Of a stretch of DNA of 64,000 nt, positions 21,241 to 34,718 are shown in pieces. The DNA lies in assembly GCF_005239225.2 (NCBI RefSeq), contig NC_133298.1:1612001-1676000 (forward strand). The letters are read 5' to 3'. Position 1 is the stretch's first letter; each line of letters begins with the position of its first letter. Both the position numbers and the translations under genes were made by a program. The notes beneath the pieces are model-generated. The model saw only the letters and a program-made list of their open reading frames with translations, was not told the origin of the DNA and searched no databases. This DNA comes from Populus alba. Taxonomy: Eukaryota; Streptophyta; Magnoliopsida; Malpighiales; Salicaceae.

Positions 21241-22215
21241 GAAGTAAAAGGTAACTATAAACAATGATGTGAAATTGTGAATAGTAAAATATAAGAGGAT
21301 GAACATGAGGTAAATATACGAAAAAAATCAAATTAACAAATGAATTGAAAATAAAAAATAAAAATCAAGAAAAATAAGGAACTTTTTTTTAAATCAAGAT
21401 TATAGATCTAAGGATGAAATTGGAAAATAAATAAAAATTTAATAAAAATGCTAAAAATCAAAATTAAAAATCAAAAACAATGAGCGTCAAACCTTAAATA
21501 TCAAAAAAATATTGAACTGAAGGGGAAAATCTAAAAAAAAATAAATTAAATTCACAAAAGAATCCAAAAAAAAAAACTAATTTCCAACTAACTTAATGAT
21601 GATGAATGAAATTTTAAAAAATAATTGAAGCAAAAACCGGTTCAACCTTTAGAATTTGTTATACAAGTCATGGGATCAAATCAAACATAAAAGGCAAACC
21701 TTAAAAAAATAATAATGTAAAATTCTAGGACCTAGGAAGGAAAAAGTAACTATAAACAATGATGTGAATAGTAAAATATAAAAGGATGAACATGAGGTGA
21801 AATGTACAAAAAAAAATTCAAATTAACAAATGAATTGAAAATAAAAAATAAAAATCAAGAAAATGAGGAATTTTTTTTTTAAAAAATAAAAAATCAAGAT
21901 TATGGATCTAATAATTGAAATTGAAAATAAATTAAAATTTAATAGAAAAGGCTAAAAATCAAAATTAGAAATTAAAACATTGAAGTTCAAACCTTAAATA
22001 TCAAAAAATATTGATCTGAAGAGGAAAATTGAAAAGAAAAATCAAATTCACAAAAGAATCCAAAAAAAAAACCAATTTCCAAACGAATTTAATGACGATG
22101 AAATGAAATTTTTTAAAAATAATTGAAGCCAAAACCTGGTCCAACCTTCAGAATTTGTGATGCAAGTCATGAGATCGAATCACAACATAAAAGACAAACC
22201 TGAAAAATAATAATG
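21241..22215. repeat. ~495-bp tandem duplication
   Basis: The block from 21241 is repeated from about 21736. Shared landmarks in order are GTAACTATAAACAATGATGTGAA, GGATGAACATGAGGT and the CAAATTAACAAATGAATTG stretch, then the AACTTAATGATGATG-type segment. Identity looks roughly 85-90% with small indels. Both units are purine-rich and non-coding. Confidence 0.8.
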
Positions 22216-22921
22216 TAAAATTCTAGACCAACTAAAATAATTAGGAATAAACTTGAAAAAAACAAATTAAAAAAAATAATTTAAAAAATATAGATTTAAA
22301 AAGAAAAGGAACTAAATTTGACACAAAAAAATAAAACCAAATCATTAGGAATGGAATTGGAAAACAATTTCAAGTAAGAAAAGAATAAGAACAACTAAAA
22401 ATAACAATCAAAAAGAATGAGGTAAATTTTTGATATAAAAATAAAATGTTAAATAGATGAAATTCAAAGACAAATTAATTCAATAAAGAATTCAAGACAA
22501 AAAATATCACAATTAAAAAAAAATAAGAATCAAATCTAATATAAAAACAAAGTACCAAGGGATAAAAAAAAAAACTCAATAAATGATTAAAGATCAAATA
22601 CATTGCAATCAAAAGAATGAAGAACTAATTTAACTTAACAAACAAATAACTAAATATTTTTTTTGCAATGGCTAACATTGTTTTCTAGGAGGAGAGAGGA
22701 TAAAGAAGAGAGGAGAAAAACTCATTGCTAGAGCTCCTTCGCTTGTGTCACCACCATGATGATGTGGTGAAATGCATCGAATACCGTGCCGAAAGCCATA
22801 AATATCTTATTCCGCTCACTTTTTGGTGATTGAATTCCAATTGTCACAATGAATTTGGGATGTAAATAATATATATGTTCCCCTCTCTCTCTTTCTCTCT
22901 CTCTTTTTTTTTTTTTTTTTT

Positions 22922-23110
22922 TTTATGTTTGGGAATGTATTGTGGTTGCTTTTTAAAATACTTTTCACTCATAAATGTATCAAAATAATATATTTTTTAA
23001 GAAATTATTTTTGATATTAGCGCATTAAAATGATTCAAAAATACTAAAAAAATATATTAATTTAAAAAAAAATAAATTTTTAAGAACGCGGTTTGGACCG
23101 CATTCCCCAA
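22922..23110. mobile_element. MITE inserted in duplication copy A
   Basis: One end reads TTATGTTTGGGAATG..TGGTTGC. The other, on the opposite strand, reads GGGACTATTGGGGAATGCGGT, giving imperfect terminal inverted repeats. The sequence is absent from the matching place in copy B, where CCCCTTTTC runs directly into TTAAACTTGACGTTCC near 49290. No coding capacity. Confidence 0.65.
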
Positions 23111-24206
23111 TAGTCCCTTAAACTTGACGTTCTTATATATTTCATACACTATAAGATATATATAACAAATGCACCTTTATCAAAATCTTAGTCATGGGCA
23201 TAAATGCTATAATTTTTTTTTCAATCTGAAACTTCAGCCAATATTTAAGAAAACTTGAATTCTCTAGTCGGATACGATGATAGCTATAAGATCATTCGAC
23301 GAGGCGACTTAATTAACAAGTAAGGCGGTCCAACGAAACAAAAAAACATAGAAAACCTAAAGAAACCATCAATAGAACTTGAATAAAATAGGTATAGAGT
23401 AAAAAAAAAAAAAAAAAAACCCTTGTCTATCGAAGACTATGTAACCCTCTTGCTTCCCTCCAAACTTTCAGAAATCCTTGTTGCTACAATGAAGTCCCTA
23501 TATCCTGAACGCAAGCCCTACTTATAAACTAGCACTGCGGCGGAGATAGCCAAGGCAGAGGCTGTTTCCTTCCCCTGCGAGAATTCTCTCCCCTGGAGGT
23601 TCCCGGATTTTATCATAATTGTTTCCTTTTCAACTTGTACTTCCTATTCAATATCTATCTTTAATTGGAAAGTGTTTATAAAACAGAAGCGAAGCAGCCT
23701 GAAATTATTTCCTGAATCATGAATTAACACTTTATTATTTAGCTAGGGTCCTGTTTTCTTGATAAATAAATAAATAAAAATTAGGGCCCTCTTAGAAATT
23801 TATATGAGAAGATCTGCATATTATATACCTGGTGGACGTACGGTTGGCTACAAGTTACGGTCCTGTTTTGTAACTTTTTTATTAGAAAATGGGCCGTGTT
23901 ACTAAGGATTACAGCTCTAGCGTAATATTTTTTTTATTGTAGATATTTGGATTAACTTGTATATATTTCAATGTAAATTTATAGATTTTAAAGTTAATAA
24001 TCATATAAGTCTTCAATAGCTTTAAAATTTATAAAAATTAAATTAATATTTTTTAAAAATAAATTTAAAACTTGACCAATTAAACAATACATTTCAGAAT
24101 TTTAATTATAGCACAATACTTGAGATTGATTGTGCTGTACTATTGGTACTCGACCTGTGGCCGTTCGAGTTAATAGCAGTAACAAATGGGTGGGGTTTTA
24201 TTTAGG

Positions 24207-24232
24207 TAAGCAATAATAATAATAATAATAAT
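24207..24232. repeat. (AAT)n microsatellite
   Basis: Seven to eight AAT units. Confidence 0.9.
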
Positions 24233-24478
24233 CTATGATTAGAAACTTAATTTTTTTTTATTATAATATATATATATTTATTTTAGAAGTATAGAATTTC
24301 ATTTTGAAATTATATTAGAGTCATTTTAACTTTTTTGTTTCTTGTGTCATTTATAATCTAGAATATTAATCAAATACAATCCTAGTTTTATTTTAAAAAA
24401 AATATTAAAAAGACATTCTCTATATTAGTACATTAGCACATTAGAAGGAGTGAAATTATTTTGAATGTAAATCTCAAA

Positions 24479-25831
24479 ATTAATGGTCTCTTACAAAAAA
24501 AAAAAACAATTTCTAATTACTTTTAGAAAAAAAAAGTTCTATAATTTTTGCCTCATAATTTAAAAGACTTGACAAATCATTCGTGCATTATTCAAAGACT
24601 AGTGTTGTGCTGTGATGTGTAGAAGTAAAAGGGTAGTGAAAGAAAAACGGTATCATACCCTAACATGTCTACAATACCTTTCAAATATTTGTCTCTAGAC
24701 TTGCGGTGAAACATCATTCAATTTATTATCAGAATTCAAGTAGTCATCAGTTAATAAAAGCAACCGTCTAATATTAAGCATTTATTCTAATTTTTTATTA
24801 CACACGAAGGCATTAATATTGACTACACTCGTTAACAATCCGAGGATCATAAATAATATCGAATATTTGAGCTATAATTAATATCATAAGAACACTTTTG
24901 GTGTAGTGCCCTTCTACTTACTATAAAGGAAGATTGCGACACCTCGTCTAATTACAGAATAATACATGGTATTTAGCAAGCTATTCAGATTATGTATTAT
25001 TTTATTTTATTTTATTTTATTTTATTTCTCAAGAATTAAAGCTCAAACCGAGATTGATTTAATGTAATTTCAAAGTTAGAAGTTTAATTTGGCAACATAT
25101 AACTTTGATGTAGTGCCCTTCTATCTCATTATTCATGTGGAAGGTTTATCCAGATAGTCCAAATTTTTTTAATATCGCTTTTTTCATCCTTTCTGAATTT
25201 ATCCTTCAAAATTCAATTTTTTTTACAATTTTTTTTATTTTATTTTACCTTATATTAGGTTATCATGCCATTTGGTTTTACTTGCAGGTTTCGATAAGCA
25301 TACTTGGCTCTTCCACAAATTTACAATTAGTAAGTTGAACTTTATAATCTCTCTCAAAAAAATCTCTATAATCTCTCTCAAAAAAATCCTCTGTTGAGTG
25401 TTGACGACTCACGCCAACTACCAGCACTTAAGAACAAATGAATCACTGTTTACATGTTCTTAAATTGATATATTAACCTTATAGAAACTTCTTAATTTTT
25501 AAATAAATACCTGAATTAGTTTAAGAAGCTGAATGGGTCATCATAAGCACATGATGATGTGATGGCTCTTCCACAAATCTGCAATTAGCAAGTTGAACTC
25601 CCCGTAATTATGTTTCAAAGGCTGACTAAGGGATGGTAGTCCACCTAACAGCTTGAACAATTTAATGTAAAGGTAAATTATAAATACAATAAACACAATC
25701 ACTAATTAACAGCCATCAATTCAATTTTTTCAATACATGCATGCAAAAGGAAGCCCAACAGTATTGTTGCCAGTATTTAAGTTTATTCACTTAAATAATT
25801 ATGGACACAACATAACAAAAGATATTACTCT
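24479..25831. other. Downstream of DUF594 gene; decayed copy of its 3' exon region
   Basis: No intact gene. The stretch 24640-25130 resembles 29343-29840 (exon 2 of the DUF594 gene plus flanking intron), including TGAAACATCATTCAA, AACAATCCGAGGATCATAAA and GGTGTAGTGCCC. The exon part is too eroded to code. A (TTTTA)n run lies at about 24997-25026. Confidence 0.65.
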
Positions 25832-26329
25832 TTATTCCATGCTTAAACTGATCTCATTATTTGATGGTGGTTGACCAGTCCCTTGACCATCAGTTTGTGC
25901 TGGCAAACTTCTTGGAAGTGAATCAAATCCTTGCTGTGGAGTTGATGTAATTAAAGAAGATCTCCATTGCTCAAGCTTTCGCTGTTGACGCTCAAGCTTT
26001 CGTTGCTGACGTTCAAGCTCTCGCTTTGTATCTGCCACAATCTTTTCAAGTTTTTCCAAGTCCTTCAAAAATAGCAAAATTGTTAAACTCGACATGAGTA
26101 AGTAACATATTTTAATTAATCAATGCAAATTATTCTTATTTAAAATTGAAATTAGGAGTCTCATAAATTTCAATTTAATTTCTCGTTTCAATAAACATAG
26201 AGGAGGTAATTTGACTAGTTTCAAGATACTAATTGATTAAAACTTGCTACCAAATTAAGTATAATCTTGCTGTGAATGCATGCATGTTGTTCGAAGTACG
26301 CAAATTAAGTACGACCTTGATTAAAGGGT

Positions 26330-26535
26330 GTTTATGAGTGTTATAATAATTATTTTTTAAAATATTTTTTGTTTGGAAATATATTAAAATAATATTTTTT
26401 TATTTTTTAAATTATTTTTTGACATTAGCATATTAAAATTATCTAGAAATATAAAAGAAAATTAATTTAAAATAAAAAAAATAAAATAAAATTCAAATTT
26501 TTTAAAAAATATTTTTAAATCACAAAAATAAACAA
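26330..26535. repeat. MITE-like AT-rich repeat
   Basis: Member of the same core family as 18541-18776, with GGGTGTTTATGAGTG at one side and AAATAAACAAGGTTTAAA at the other. It lies in an intron of the DUF594 gene and is part of a block copied at about 27775-28130. Confidence 0.5.
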
Positions 26536-26842
26536 GGTTTAAATAAAAGAATGTGTGGTGTAAAAACTTGGGGAACACTAGATAAAGAAAATGTACGCAA
26601 GGTATTTCTGAAAATAAACCAACACAACGTGAATATAAAAAAATAGCTTATAATATTAAGATCATTAGTTAGAGAGACTATTAAAGACATTGAATTTAGC
26701 GAAAGAGAAAGAGTGGCTAAGTGCCAAAGCATGGAAAATTAACAGGTCATAAATTTGTCTTTAATTTCCTTTGAAAAAAAAGAGAGAGAAAACCTCGTAG
26801 GATAATATTAAAAAAATATACTAAAAAGACACAAGTGATTTA

Positions 26843-27064
26843 GGGGCTGTTTGGGATTGCGTTTGAAAAGCGCTTTTCATAAAATTTGAAAATTTTTTTT
26901 TTTTTTTTTTAGCTTGGAAGTAATATGTTTTTGATGTTTTCAAATCATTTTGATGTGCTGATCTCAAAAAATGATTTTTAAAAAATAAAAAAATATTATT
27001 GGCATGCTTTTCTAAGTGAAAAGCACTTTGAAAAGCAACAGCAACCACACTCCCAAACACCCTC
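26843..27064. mobile_element. Tourist-like (PIF/Harbinger) MITE with TTA duplication
   Basis: Ends read GGGGCTGTTTGGGATTGCG and, on the other strand, GAGGGTGTTTGGGAGTGTGG. Flanks are TTA at 26840-26842 and 27065-27067. A related locus at 28222-28250 has the uninterrupted site (AGTGATTTATTGTACTTCTAGAC), proving a 222-bp insertion with 3-bp duplication. A short ORF inside is not a transposase. Orientation cannot be assigned. Confidence 0.82.
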
Positions 27065-27069
27065 TTATT

Positions 27070-28440
27070 GTGCTTCTAGACACATTGTTTTTTACTCTTT
27101 TATCTTTATTAAAAAAATATTATATTTGCAATTAGAGGTAAGTACAATTATCTTTACCAAAAAATGCATTAGTCATTATAAAATTTATTAAGGACAAAAT
27201 AATCCAGACATGTTTCTTTTGCTACAGTGTCATACCTGATTTGCAATTGAAAACAGGAAAAATAAGGCTTTCGGCAAGGGGCTCCTTTGTCTTTTGCAAA
27301 AACAAAAACAAGGTTCAAAGTATTGAGATGGAAGTGGAACATACCTTATTGGACCTCCACCATGACATGACTGCAATACCTTCCACATGTTCTTCTTCCT
27401 CCTCCTCCTTGTGATATTAATTGAATTTATTATTAGATATTCGAGTAGTCATCAAATATCTAATATTAATCATTTATCCCAAATTTTTATTAGATGAAAA
27501 GGCATCAATATTATAAAAAATTATTAAAAAGATACTAGTGATTTATTGTGCTTCTAAAAAATAATTTTTTTACTCTTTTACCTCTGTTAAAAAAATGGTT
27601 ATGGTTGCAAATTAGAGGTACAATTACCTTTACCAAAGAATGCATTAGTCATTATAAAATTTATCGAGAACAAAATGATCTGGATATATTTATTTTGCTA
27701 CAGTGTAAAAATTAGACTTCGGGCAAGGAGTTCTTTGATATTTTGCAAAAACAAAAACGATATGTTTATATTCATATGTTTATTTAAAAATATATTAAAA
27801 TAATATATTTTTTTATTTTTAAAAAATAATTTTTAATATTAGCACATCAAAAAAAAAAAATTAATTTGAAATAATTTTTTTTAAAAAATATACTTTTAAA
27901 ATATAAAAATAAACAAAGTTTAAATAAAAGAATGTGTGGTGTAAAAAAATTGTGCAACACTAGATAAAAAAAATATACGTAAGGTATTTCTGAAAATAAA
28001 ACAACACAACGTGATTATGGCATCAAAAATAGCTTATAATATTAAGAGTATTAGTTAGACAGACTATTAAAAGCATTGGACATTGAATTTAGCGGAAGAG
28101 AAAGAGAGGCAAAGTGTAAGGCATGGAAAATTGACTAGTCTTAAATTTTTTCTTTCCTTTGAAAAAAAGGGAGAAAACCTCATAGAATAATAATTCAAAA
28201 AAAAAAAAAACTAAAAGACAATAGTGATTTATTGTACTTCTAGACACATGTTTCTATTCATTGGAGTAGTATTTTTACTCTTTTATTCTTATAACAAATA
28301 TAAACAAAAATAATTATGCTTGCAATTAGGGGTGTAATTGCTGTTTTTAAATAATTCATTAGTCATTGTAAGATTTATCGGAGACAAAATAGTCCATGAA
28401 AGCAAGAAAAATTAGGCTTCGAGCAAGGGTCTCTGTTGAC
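27070..28440. repeat. Duplicated intron blocks of DUF594 gene
   Basis: The stretch 26520-27340 is echoed at about 27905-28440 (for example AGAATGTGTGGTGTAAAAA and GCAAGGTATTTCTGAAAATAAA). The segment from 27080 is echoed at about 27560. Successive tandem duplications seem to have lengthened this intron and to have copied exon 2 into exon 3. Confidence 0.7.
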
Positions 28441-31400
28441 TTCAGCGAAAACAAAAATAGTGTTTACATTCGTATCCTTGGAGGAGAAAAAAAAAATAGC
28501 ATGGGTAGAGGGGCTTCTTAGTCTTTTCCATTTTTTTAAACAGAAAAATTACTTTATAACCCTTTGACTCTGAAAAAATTAAGACTGTATAGACTCTGAA
28601 AAAACGATTTGGATATGAAGATAGGTAGAGTATATGACCTATATATTGGATCTCCATTTTTTAATTTACATGTATATTTAATTATTATATATATCATTTA
28701 ACATTAATTTTGTGAGATAATTAAGTGCAGAGTATTTTGAATTTTTTTATGGACAATAAACTTTCTTTATGGAAATGTACCATGCAAAGAATCGTATGAA
28801 TCTTTATCCAATAAAGATAAGTATGGAAAACTGAAAATTAGCTTTGATGGATGTTAATGCAATTATAGAATTAATTTAGAAGCAATCCTGAAGGGGAGAG
28901 TTTAAACCTTCATTGCCATCCCCAAGCACGGTGCCTTTAATGGTGATTTATCAGTCACATAACTTGGCTTAAAATGAATATATTAAATAACATATATGAT
29001 ATACAAAAATATTATCTGGTAAGTTTTATTTTTGTATGTATAGATTAATTAATGTTATGCTTACACTCATATAGCTTAAACTTTTTCAATATTATCCCTC
29101 TAGTTTTTAAAATTACCAATGTTACCCTAATTGTTAAAAAACTTACTGTTTAAAATTGGTTTTTGAATTTTTTTTTTTTGGAATGTTTTTATGAAATATA
29201 ATAACATATATGGGAATATGTGAGAGGAAGTAAAAGAGAAATGTAAGGAAAATTAAAAGTTTTGATAGTTATTTAAAAAAGGGAAAAAATGGTAACTATA
29301 AATTAAAAGGTTTTAAAGTATTGAGATGGAAGTGGAACATACCTCATTGGGAGTGGTCGCTGACATGGCTGCAATACCAACCAAATATTTCTTTTCAGCC
29401 TGTTCATATTCATGTTCCTCCTCCTCCTTTTTGTTGAAGATAGCAGTGAAACATCATTCAATAATTTATTGTAAGAAATTCAATTAGTCATTAGTTAATA
29501 AAAGCAAAAATATAAAATTAATCATTTATTTCAAATTTTTCTTAGACATGAAGGCATCAATATTGACTAGACTCATTAACAATCCGAGGATCATAAATGA
29601 TAATGAATATTTGAGCTATAATTAATATCATAAGAACCCTTTGGTGTAGTGCCCATCTACTTACTATAAAGAAAGATTATGATTCCTTGTCTAATTACAG
29701 AATAACATGTTGTATTTAGCAAGTTACTGAGATGATATATTATTTTCTTTTATTTGTCAAGAATTGAAGCTGACACCGGGATTGATTTAATGTAATTTAA
29801 AGTTAGAAATTTGATTTGGCAACATATAACAAGTAGAGATTTTCCGGAAACATAGAATTAGTATAACCTTTTATTAACCATCATCCAACCGTTTTAAATT
29901 AAATGACATCCAATTAAAATCACTTTATTAATAAAATGAAGAAAACGAAATGAAAACATTGAAATGGAAATAATCTGATTTGTTATTTTATTCTGACACC
30001 TAAACAAATGTTGCCGGAAACATATAATTACTATTAGTTATGAATTTCCAAAATAATGAATATAACAAACATATATATAAATTGAAATAATCTGATTTGT
30101 TATTTTATTCTGACGCCTAAAAAAATGCAGTATCTATCTACGTACTTGAGAAGGATTTTTGGTATACTTACCCCTCCCAAGTATATGACGTCGTCATATA
30201 CGTTATATTCGTATTGTGCGCTCAAGCCAAGATGTAGCATGAGAAGGGAGACATGAGTGAGTAACTCTCCACCTCTTCTCAGTTGTTGAGTATGTTCTTT
30301 CCATGGACAGTGAGCTGCTGCATAAACAAGCATTTCTACCCAAACTTCCCTTATCATCCACCATCGCTTCTCAGGTGCCAATAAAAGCAATTGCCTGGCC
30401 AGCACATCCACACCACGTAACACTGACTTTTCTAGTTTCCAGTTACTTTGAAACGATCCATCGTCATAACCACGTGATTCACCGTTGCGCAATGCTCGCA
30501 AGTCACGTTGATATTCCTCATCATCAAGATCAGGATCTTTTAGACCCCGCAAGACTCGCAAGGTAAGTTCATATTTGCCCTCATCACCAGGATATTCAAG
30601 ATCTTCATTATCACCACCGAATCCTTTAGAGAGCATATTTGGTCTTATCAGCAAAAGATACATCATGTATTCAGATAGGCATCTGCTTGCTTCATCTTCT
30701 TTGGAGACATTGCTTCCATCTTTATCAACACGATAACACATATCTGTTGCGAGATGCCATACAAGAATGCTCCGACTGAATTCTACTTCAGTCGTGCACC
30801 ACTTGTACTCCTTTAACAGTCCCTCTCTTTCTAGCACACCATCTCCCCTCTGACCTATTATTTTACTTCTGACATTTTTATCAAAGACATTCAAATCTTC
30901 CTTAATCTTCCAAGCTTTCTCTCGAAGATGTTCGAAAATAAGACCTTGCAGTTCTTCATTCAAATATTTCCTATTCACATGCATCTGCCTCATCATTTCA
31001 TCCATTCCCAGCAATTTCAAGCATCTATATGGCTCGCTTTTAAAGGAAAGAGCTTTTCAGGTTTATTACTGTGATATGGATCTCGACCACCTCTTGCTTC
31101 CAGTTAACTTCCTTAGCTGAGAATAAATTGCACCAGTCAGGGCGTTCCCTCCTTTACCAATCAACCAAATCATTGTCCAGTCAGACAAAACAAGGCATAA
31201 AAAAGCATAAAACTCGAGAAAAACAGCAGCCGCAAACAATAAATATGTAATTGCAATGTCGGTCGTTGCGTAGGCATGCTTTTCAATCTTGACCTGGAAG
31301 GTAATAAACGCAGTAACAGAGAGCAGAGAGCTGATACAGCGAAGAATGATTCCGCCACGGGAGTAAATCAAAGGGGCTTTAGTATAAAGCATATCATATA

Positions 31401-32175
31401 TCAATCCAAGCTCAGCCTCTACCACCTTGAAGGCACCGTCCGCTTTATTTTTTGAAATCAGCTTCCGGCTTCTTATTAGTTCAACAATGCCAGGGACAAG
31501 ATCCTGCATCACAAACTTGGATATATAAGAAAAAACATAAGCTTGAAGAAGATATTCTCCCTGGAGGTCTTGGAAAGGAGTTTCTAATACTCTCATACGA
31601 AGATGTTTTATATAAGAATCCTTATAATCTGAGAGAGAAGAGTTTTTCAAACTCTTGGAGCATGAAGACCAGAGCACCCAAGTCCTCTCTGCATACTTTG
31701 CAATGCCAACAACGAACATCGGGATGGCTATGAATGAGAGGATACCGCTACCCCAGGACCTTGAGAAGACGTAAAAAGCCACTATGACTTGGATGACAAG
31801 ACCAAGTAAATGCCTTAACCACAACTCGTTATCTTCAATCGAGTACGCAGTGATTGTGTCTGGGCCACCAAGGTGCAGGAGTAGAAAAGGTGCCCAAAAT
31901 GCCTGGATGGAATTGTTTGCTTTCTCTGAGCTGTCACCTGATGAATCTCCTTGGCTCCTGGCTAGATTACCCAGTGCAACAGTTGCCACCACGTCTGCTG
32001 ATAGGTATGCAGACCAAACGAGAATCCTGATCCAGCTTCTGGCATTGGTCTTTCGCCAAGACCCAAAAATGATGAGGATGCTTTGTAGTAAGAGACTAAG
32101 CAAAACCATTCCTCGAATCTCCCAATTGTTCCATAAATTGAAGACTTCTTCAGGCAATTTTTTAAGCATTGTCAT

Positions 32176-34718
32176 CTTTTCCTCAACTGGGGAAACTACT
32201 TCTCTCGATGAACCCTTGAAAAAACTGTTTTGTAAGATGGAAAGGTAAATGTGGATATCTTTGAAAAAATCTCTTAAAATGAATAGAGAAAAGACTCTTA
32301 TGAGAAGAGAATTCTACAGTAGAATTTTTGGGTAAGGTATCATAAATTAGTTGCAGCATGTAAAGAAAAAGGTATGGGATGCATTACAAATTAATAATAT
32401 ATGGAAGTGAATTCTGGGATATATCTCCTTTAACTTAAAGCTTGCATTACCAGCTTTTGCAAACCATAGTTACATGTACAAGCAAGAATTTGGTACCTGT
32501 CATGGGTTCAAAGCAAAGAAGAGATGCAAAATAGTAAGAAAGAGATGCTGCAAGAATGAAGAGACTTTAAACTTCACTTTTTCCCCCTTTTCTTTTCTTG
32601 ATAGACAATAGGCATCGCTTTCTGAACAATCAAAGAAGGAATTCTGAATATCAATATGATTTTTGAGCACTGAACTTCCCTAATTATTTTTAGTTTATGA
32701 GAATTACAGAAATGGCCTCCTTAAGTGGTCATTCTTGTTTGTCTGCATAATTCGCATGAGATTAATTCTTTAATCATGGATGCAGGCACGTTTCTGACGC
32801 TGAGAAGGCAACAAGGTGAACTCAAAACATTATGGATAATGGGAGAACCTGAAAGGCACTGCTCGCTCGGATTAGCATATGATCTTGCATAATCGAACTA
32901 CTTTAGTTCCCAACGCTCTTAAACTTCTGCTTGGTCCAACATTTCTTGTTATTTTATTATCGTATAGTCTTAATTTCATCACAAGAAGCTTGTTCCAGCA
33001 TCGACTCTATACTCACCCCCGGCGTAAGAACATGCAAGTCTTGCGATTTGAACGGCATGCAAAATCGTTCCTTTTTATTTCAGCACGTTTTCCACTACGA
33101 CACTCAATTCAGCATTTATCGATTAATATGGGTGTTCCAGAATTAAAAAGTTCAAAGATGCAAGTCATGACCACAATTAAATCAGGGATGGAATTATTTT
33201 TCAATTCGATCCCTGATTTTAAAAAGTTTTAAATTTTATCCCTTCATCTCCAAAATTAGAAAAATATTTTAATGAAAAACATCATGTTTCTTTCACATTA
33301 ACGATATCATTTTCATTGCATAGAATGTGCATTCTTGATGAAATCTCTTAGAAAATGTGGATGGAAGAACTCAATTGTGAAGTTTTTAACCTTTGGAGAT
33401 CCAATTTCATAAAGATAAATTTAATTGATATATGGCTCATAATTTTGATATTTATTTAGCCTTGTCCCTATGAGTTGGCTTCAACAATTCCAAAATAATA
33501 ATAAGAAGAAGAAGAAGAAGAAGAAAGTTTTGCTGGCAAGTAAATTAATTTAATGATGAAGTGGATAATTTAAATAAACAATGTTTAAAAGAGAGTTTTG
33601 CTAGCATTGTTCTTGTCTTCATAACATCTTAATTTTAAAAGATTGATTGGGTGATTAAGGAGGTTTTTATTATTATTTCAGAGCATATGTGACCAACTTT
33701 GCAGATCATTATTACTTAATATAGGGTAGTTGGATACGAATCAAATAAGAGCAGGTTGTAAGAATGAAGAAACTTTAAATTAATTGCTTATTCATTTCTT
33801 GAAGGACAGAGATTACCTTCCTTTTTGGGAAACTTTAGGGTGCACTGGCTTGGGTACCAAGCAAATAAGAGATGCTAAATAGTAAAAAGATGCAGCTAGT
33901 AAGATTGAAATGGCTATCCTTTTTCTCGATGGTGAAGTTTTTTTCTTTTTGAACATGATTCCTGATGGTAATTTTGTGAGGTTTGGTTTTCTTTAGAGGA
34001 TTTTTCTTTAAAAGATATTTTATTAGGAGGTTACTTTCATGAGAGGATTGATTGAATATTACTCTATTATTATTTTGGGTTAAATGGTATCAAGAATTGG
34101 AATCTAGTTCAAAAGAATTCACCAAAAGACAAGCGATGCTCTAGTTCAAAGAACATGCCACTGTTGAGCACATTTGGCTTCTAATCCATTGCTTTCAATG
34201 AATTTAAGCTATGTTTCAAAGCAGGAGTGATATTAGTGAATCCCCAAGTCACTTGAAACAGAACACAAAATAGTTTCCAGACCAAATTAGCCAAGGTTTA
34301 AAAACTTGGTCACAACATAAGATAATTATATGCTAACAATGAAGTTTCTTCACCTATGACAGATTACAACTAATAGCCACACCTTTAAACTTGCAAAATG
34401 AATCTTTTAATCTGATACATTGAAAGCAAAATCATGATTTACACTTTCTGTGAAATAGTCACCTTGATTAAACTAGCTTTTTTGGCAAGGCTAAGGGGTA
34501 GGCTGCTAAGAATTTAATCGAGAAGCATCAAGTTAAAGTTGCTACCAAGGTTTCAGGTCACCGACTGGGCCTGCAGTCCAGTTTAAGATCTTCTCACCTG
34601 ACTTCAGGTAAACACTTGTATCATGAGGCAATTTTCGAGCAAGTCCATTCAAAACTTGATGGAAATCATCTCATGCTTGAGCAGGTTGTGGGAATAGAAC
34701 TACCTGCTTTATTGAAGG
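32176..34718. other. Intergenic region upstream of DUF594 gene
   Basis: Contains the presumed DUF594 promoter and no other supported gene. An ORF at 32879-33232 shows no family motif. An (AAG)n microsatellite lies at 33503-33525. Confidence 0.5.

Larger units (their letters stand above)
17950..22035. other. AT-rich intergenic and repeat region
   Basis: No gene is supported. From about 20650 the plus strand becomes purine-rich with recurring phrases such as AAATTGAAAAGAAA and GGACCTAGGAAG. This resembles non-coding transposon sequence, but no ends or proteins are visible. Confidence 0.55.
22040..24478. repeat. Segmental duplication, copy A
   Basis: Similar along most of its length to 47769-50327 in the same orientation. 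Shared stretches include GATGCAAGTCATG (about 22160), GCAATGGCTAACATTG (about 22665), AAACTTGACGTTC (about 23112), the CTTGTCTATCGAAG segment (about 23422) and GGTGGACGTACGGTTGGC (about 23831). Copy A carries an extra MITE at about 22924-23110 and keeps about 90 bp near 23580-23670 that copy B has lost. No protein domain recognised. Confidence 0.85.
25832..32175 (-). pseudogene. DUF4220/DUF594 membrane protein gene, interrupted by stops
   Basis: Exons on the minus strand: 30172-32175, 29343-29426, 27345-27407 and 25832-26062, all phase 0 with GT..AG borders. The ATG at 32175 starts a typical DUF4220 N terminus (MTMLKKLPEEVFNLWNNWEI) with several hydrophobic membrane segments up to about residue 360. 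The DUF594 end (GGELLTHVSLLMLHLGL) lies near the end of exon 1. Between them, at 31057-31068, are three in-frame stops. One missing and one extra base around 31066 and 31045 would restore family-like sequence leading into KSEPYRCLKLLG. Exons 2 and 3 encode short acidic repeats (EEEEHEYEQAEKKYL and EEEEEEHVEG). Exon 4 encodes a coiled coil (ERQQRKLERQQRKLEQW) and a polar tail. Family function is unknown. It could be a functional gene carrying sequence errors. Confidence 0.72.

Noticed and set aside
32879..33232. 117-codon plus-strand ORF
   Set aside because: No domain or signal peptide, AT-rich surroundings, and no splice-compatible neighbours.
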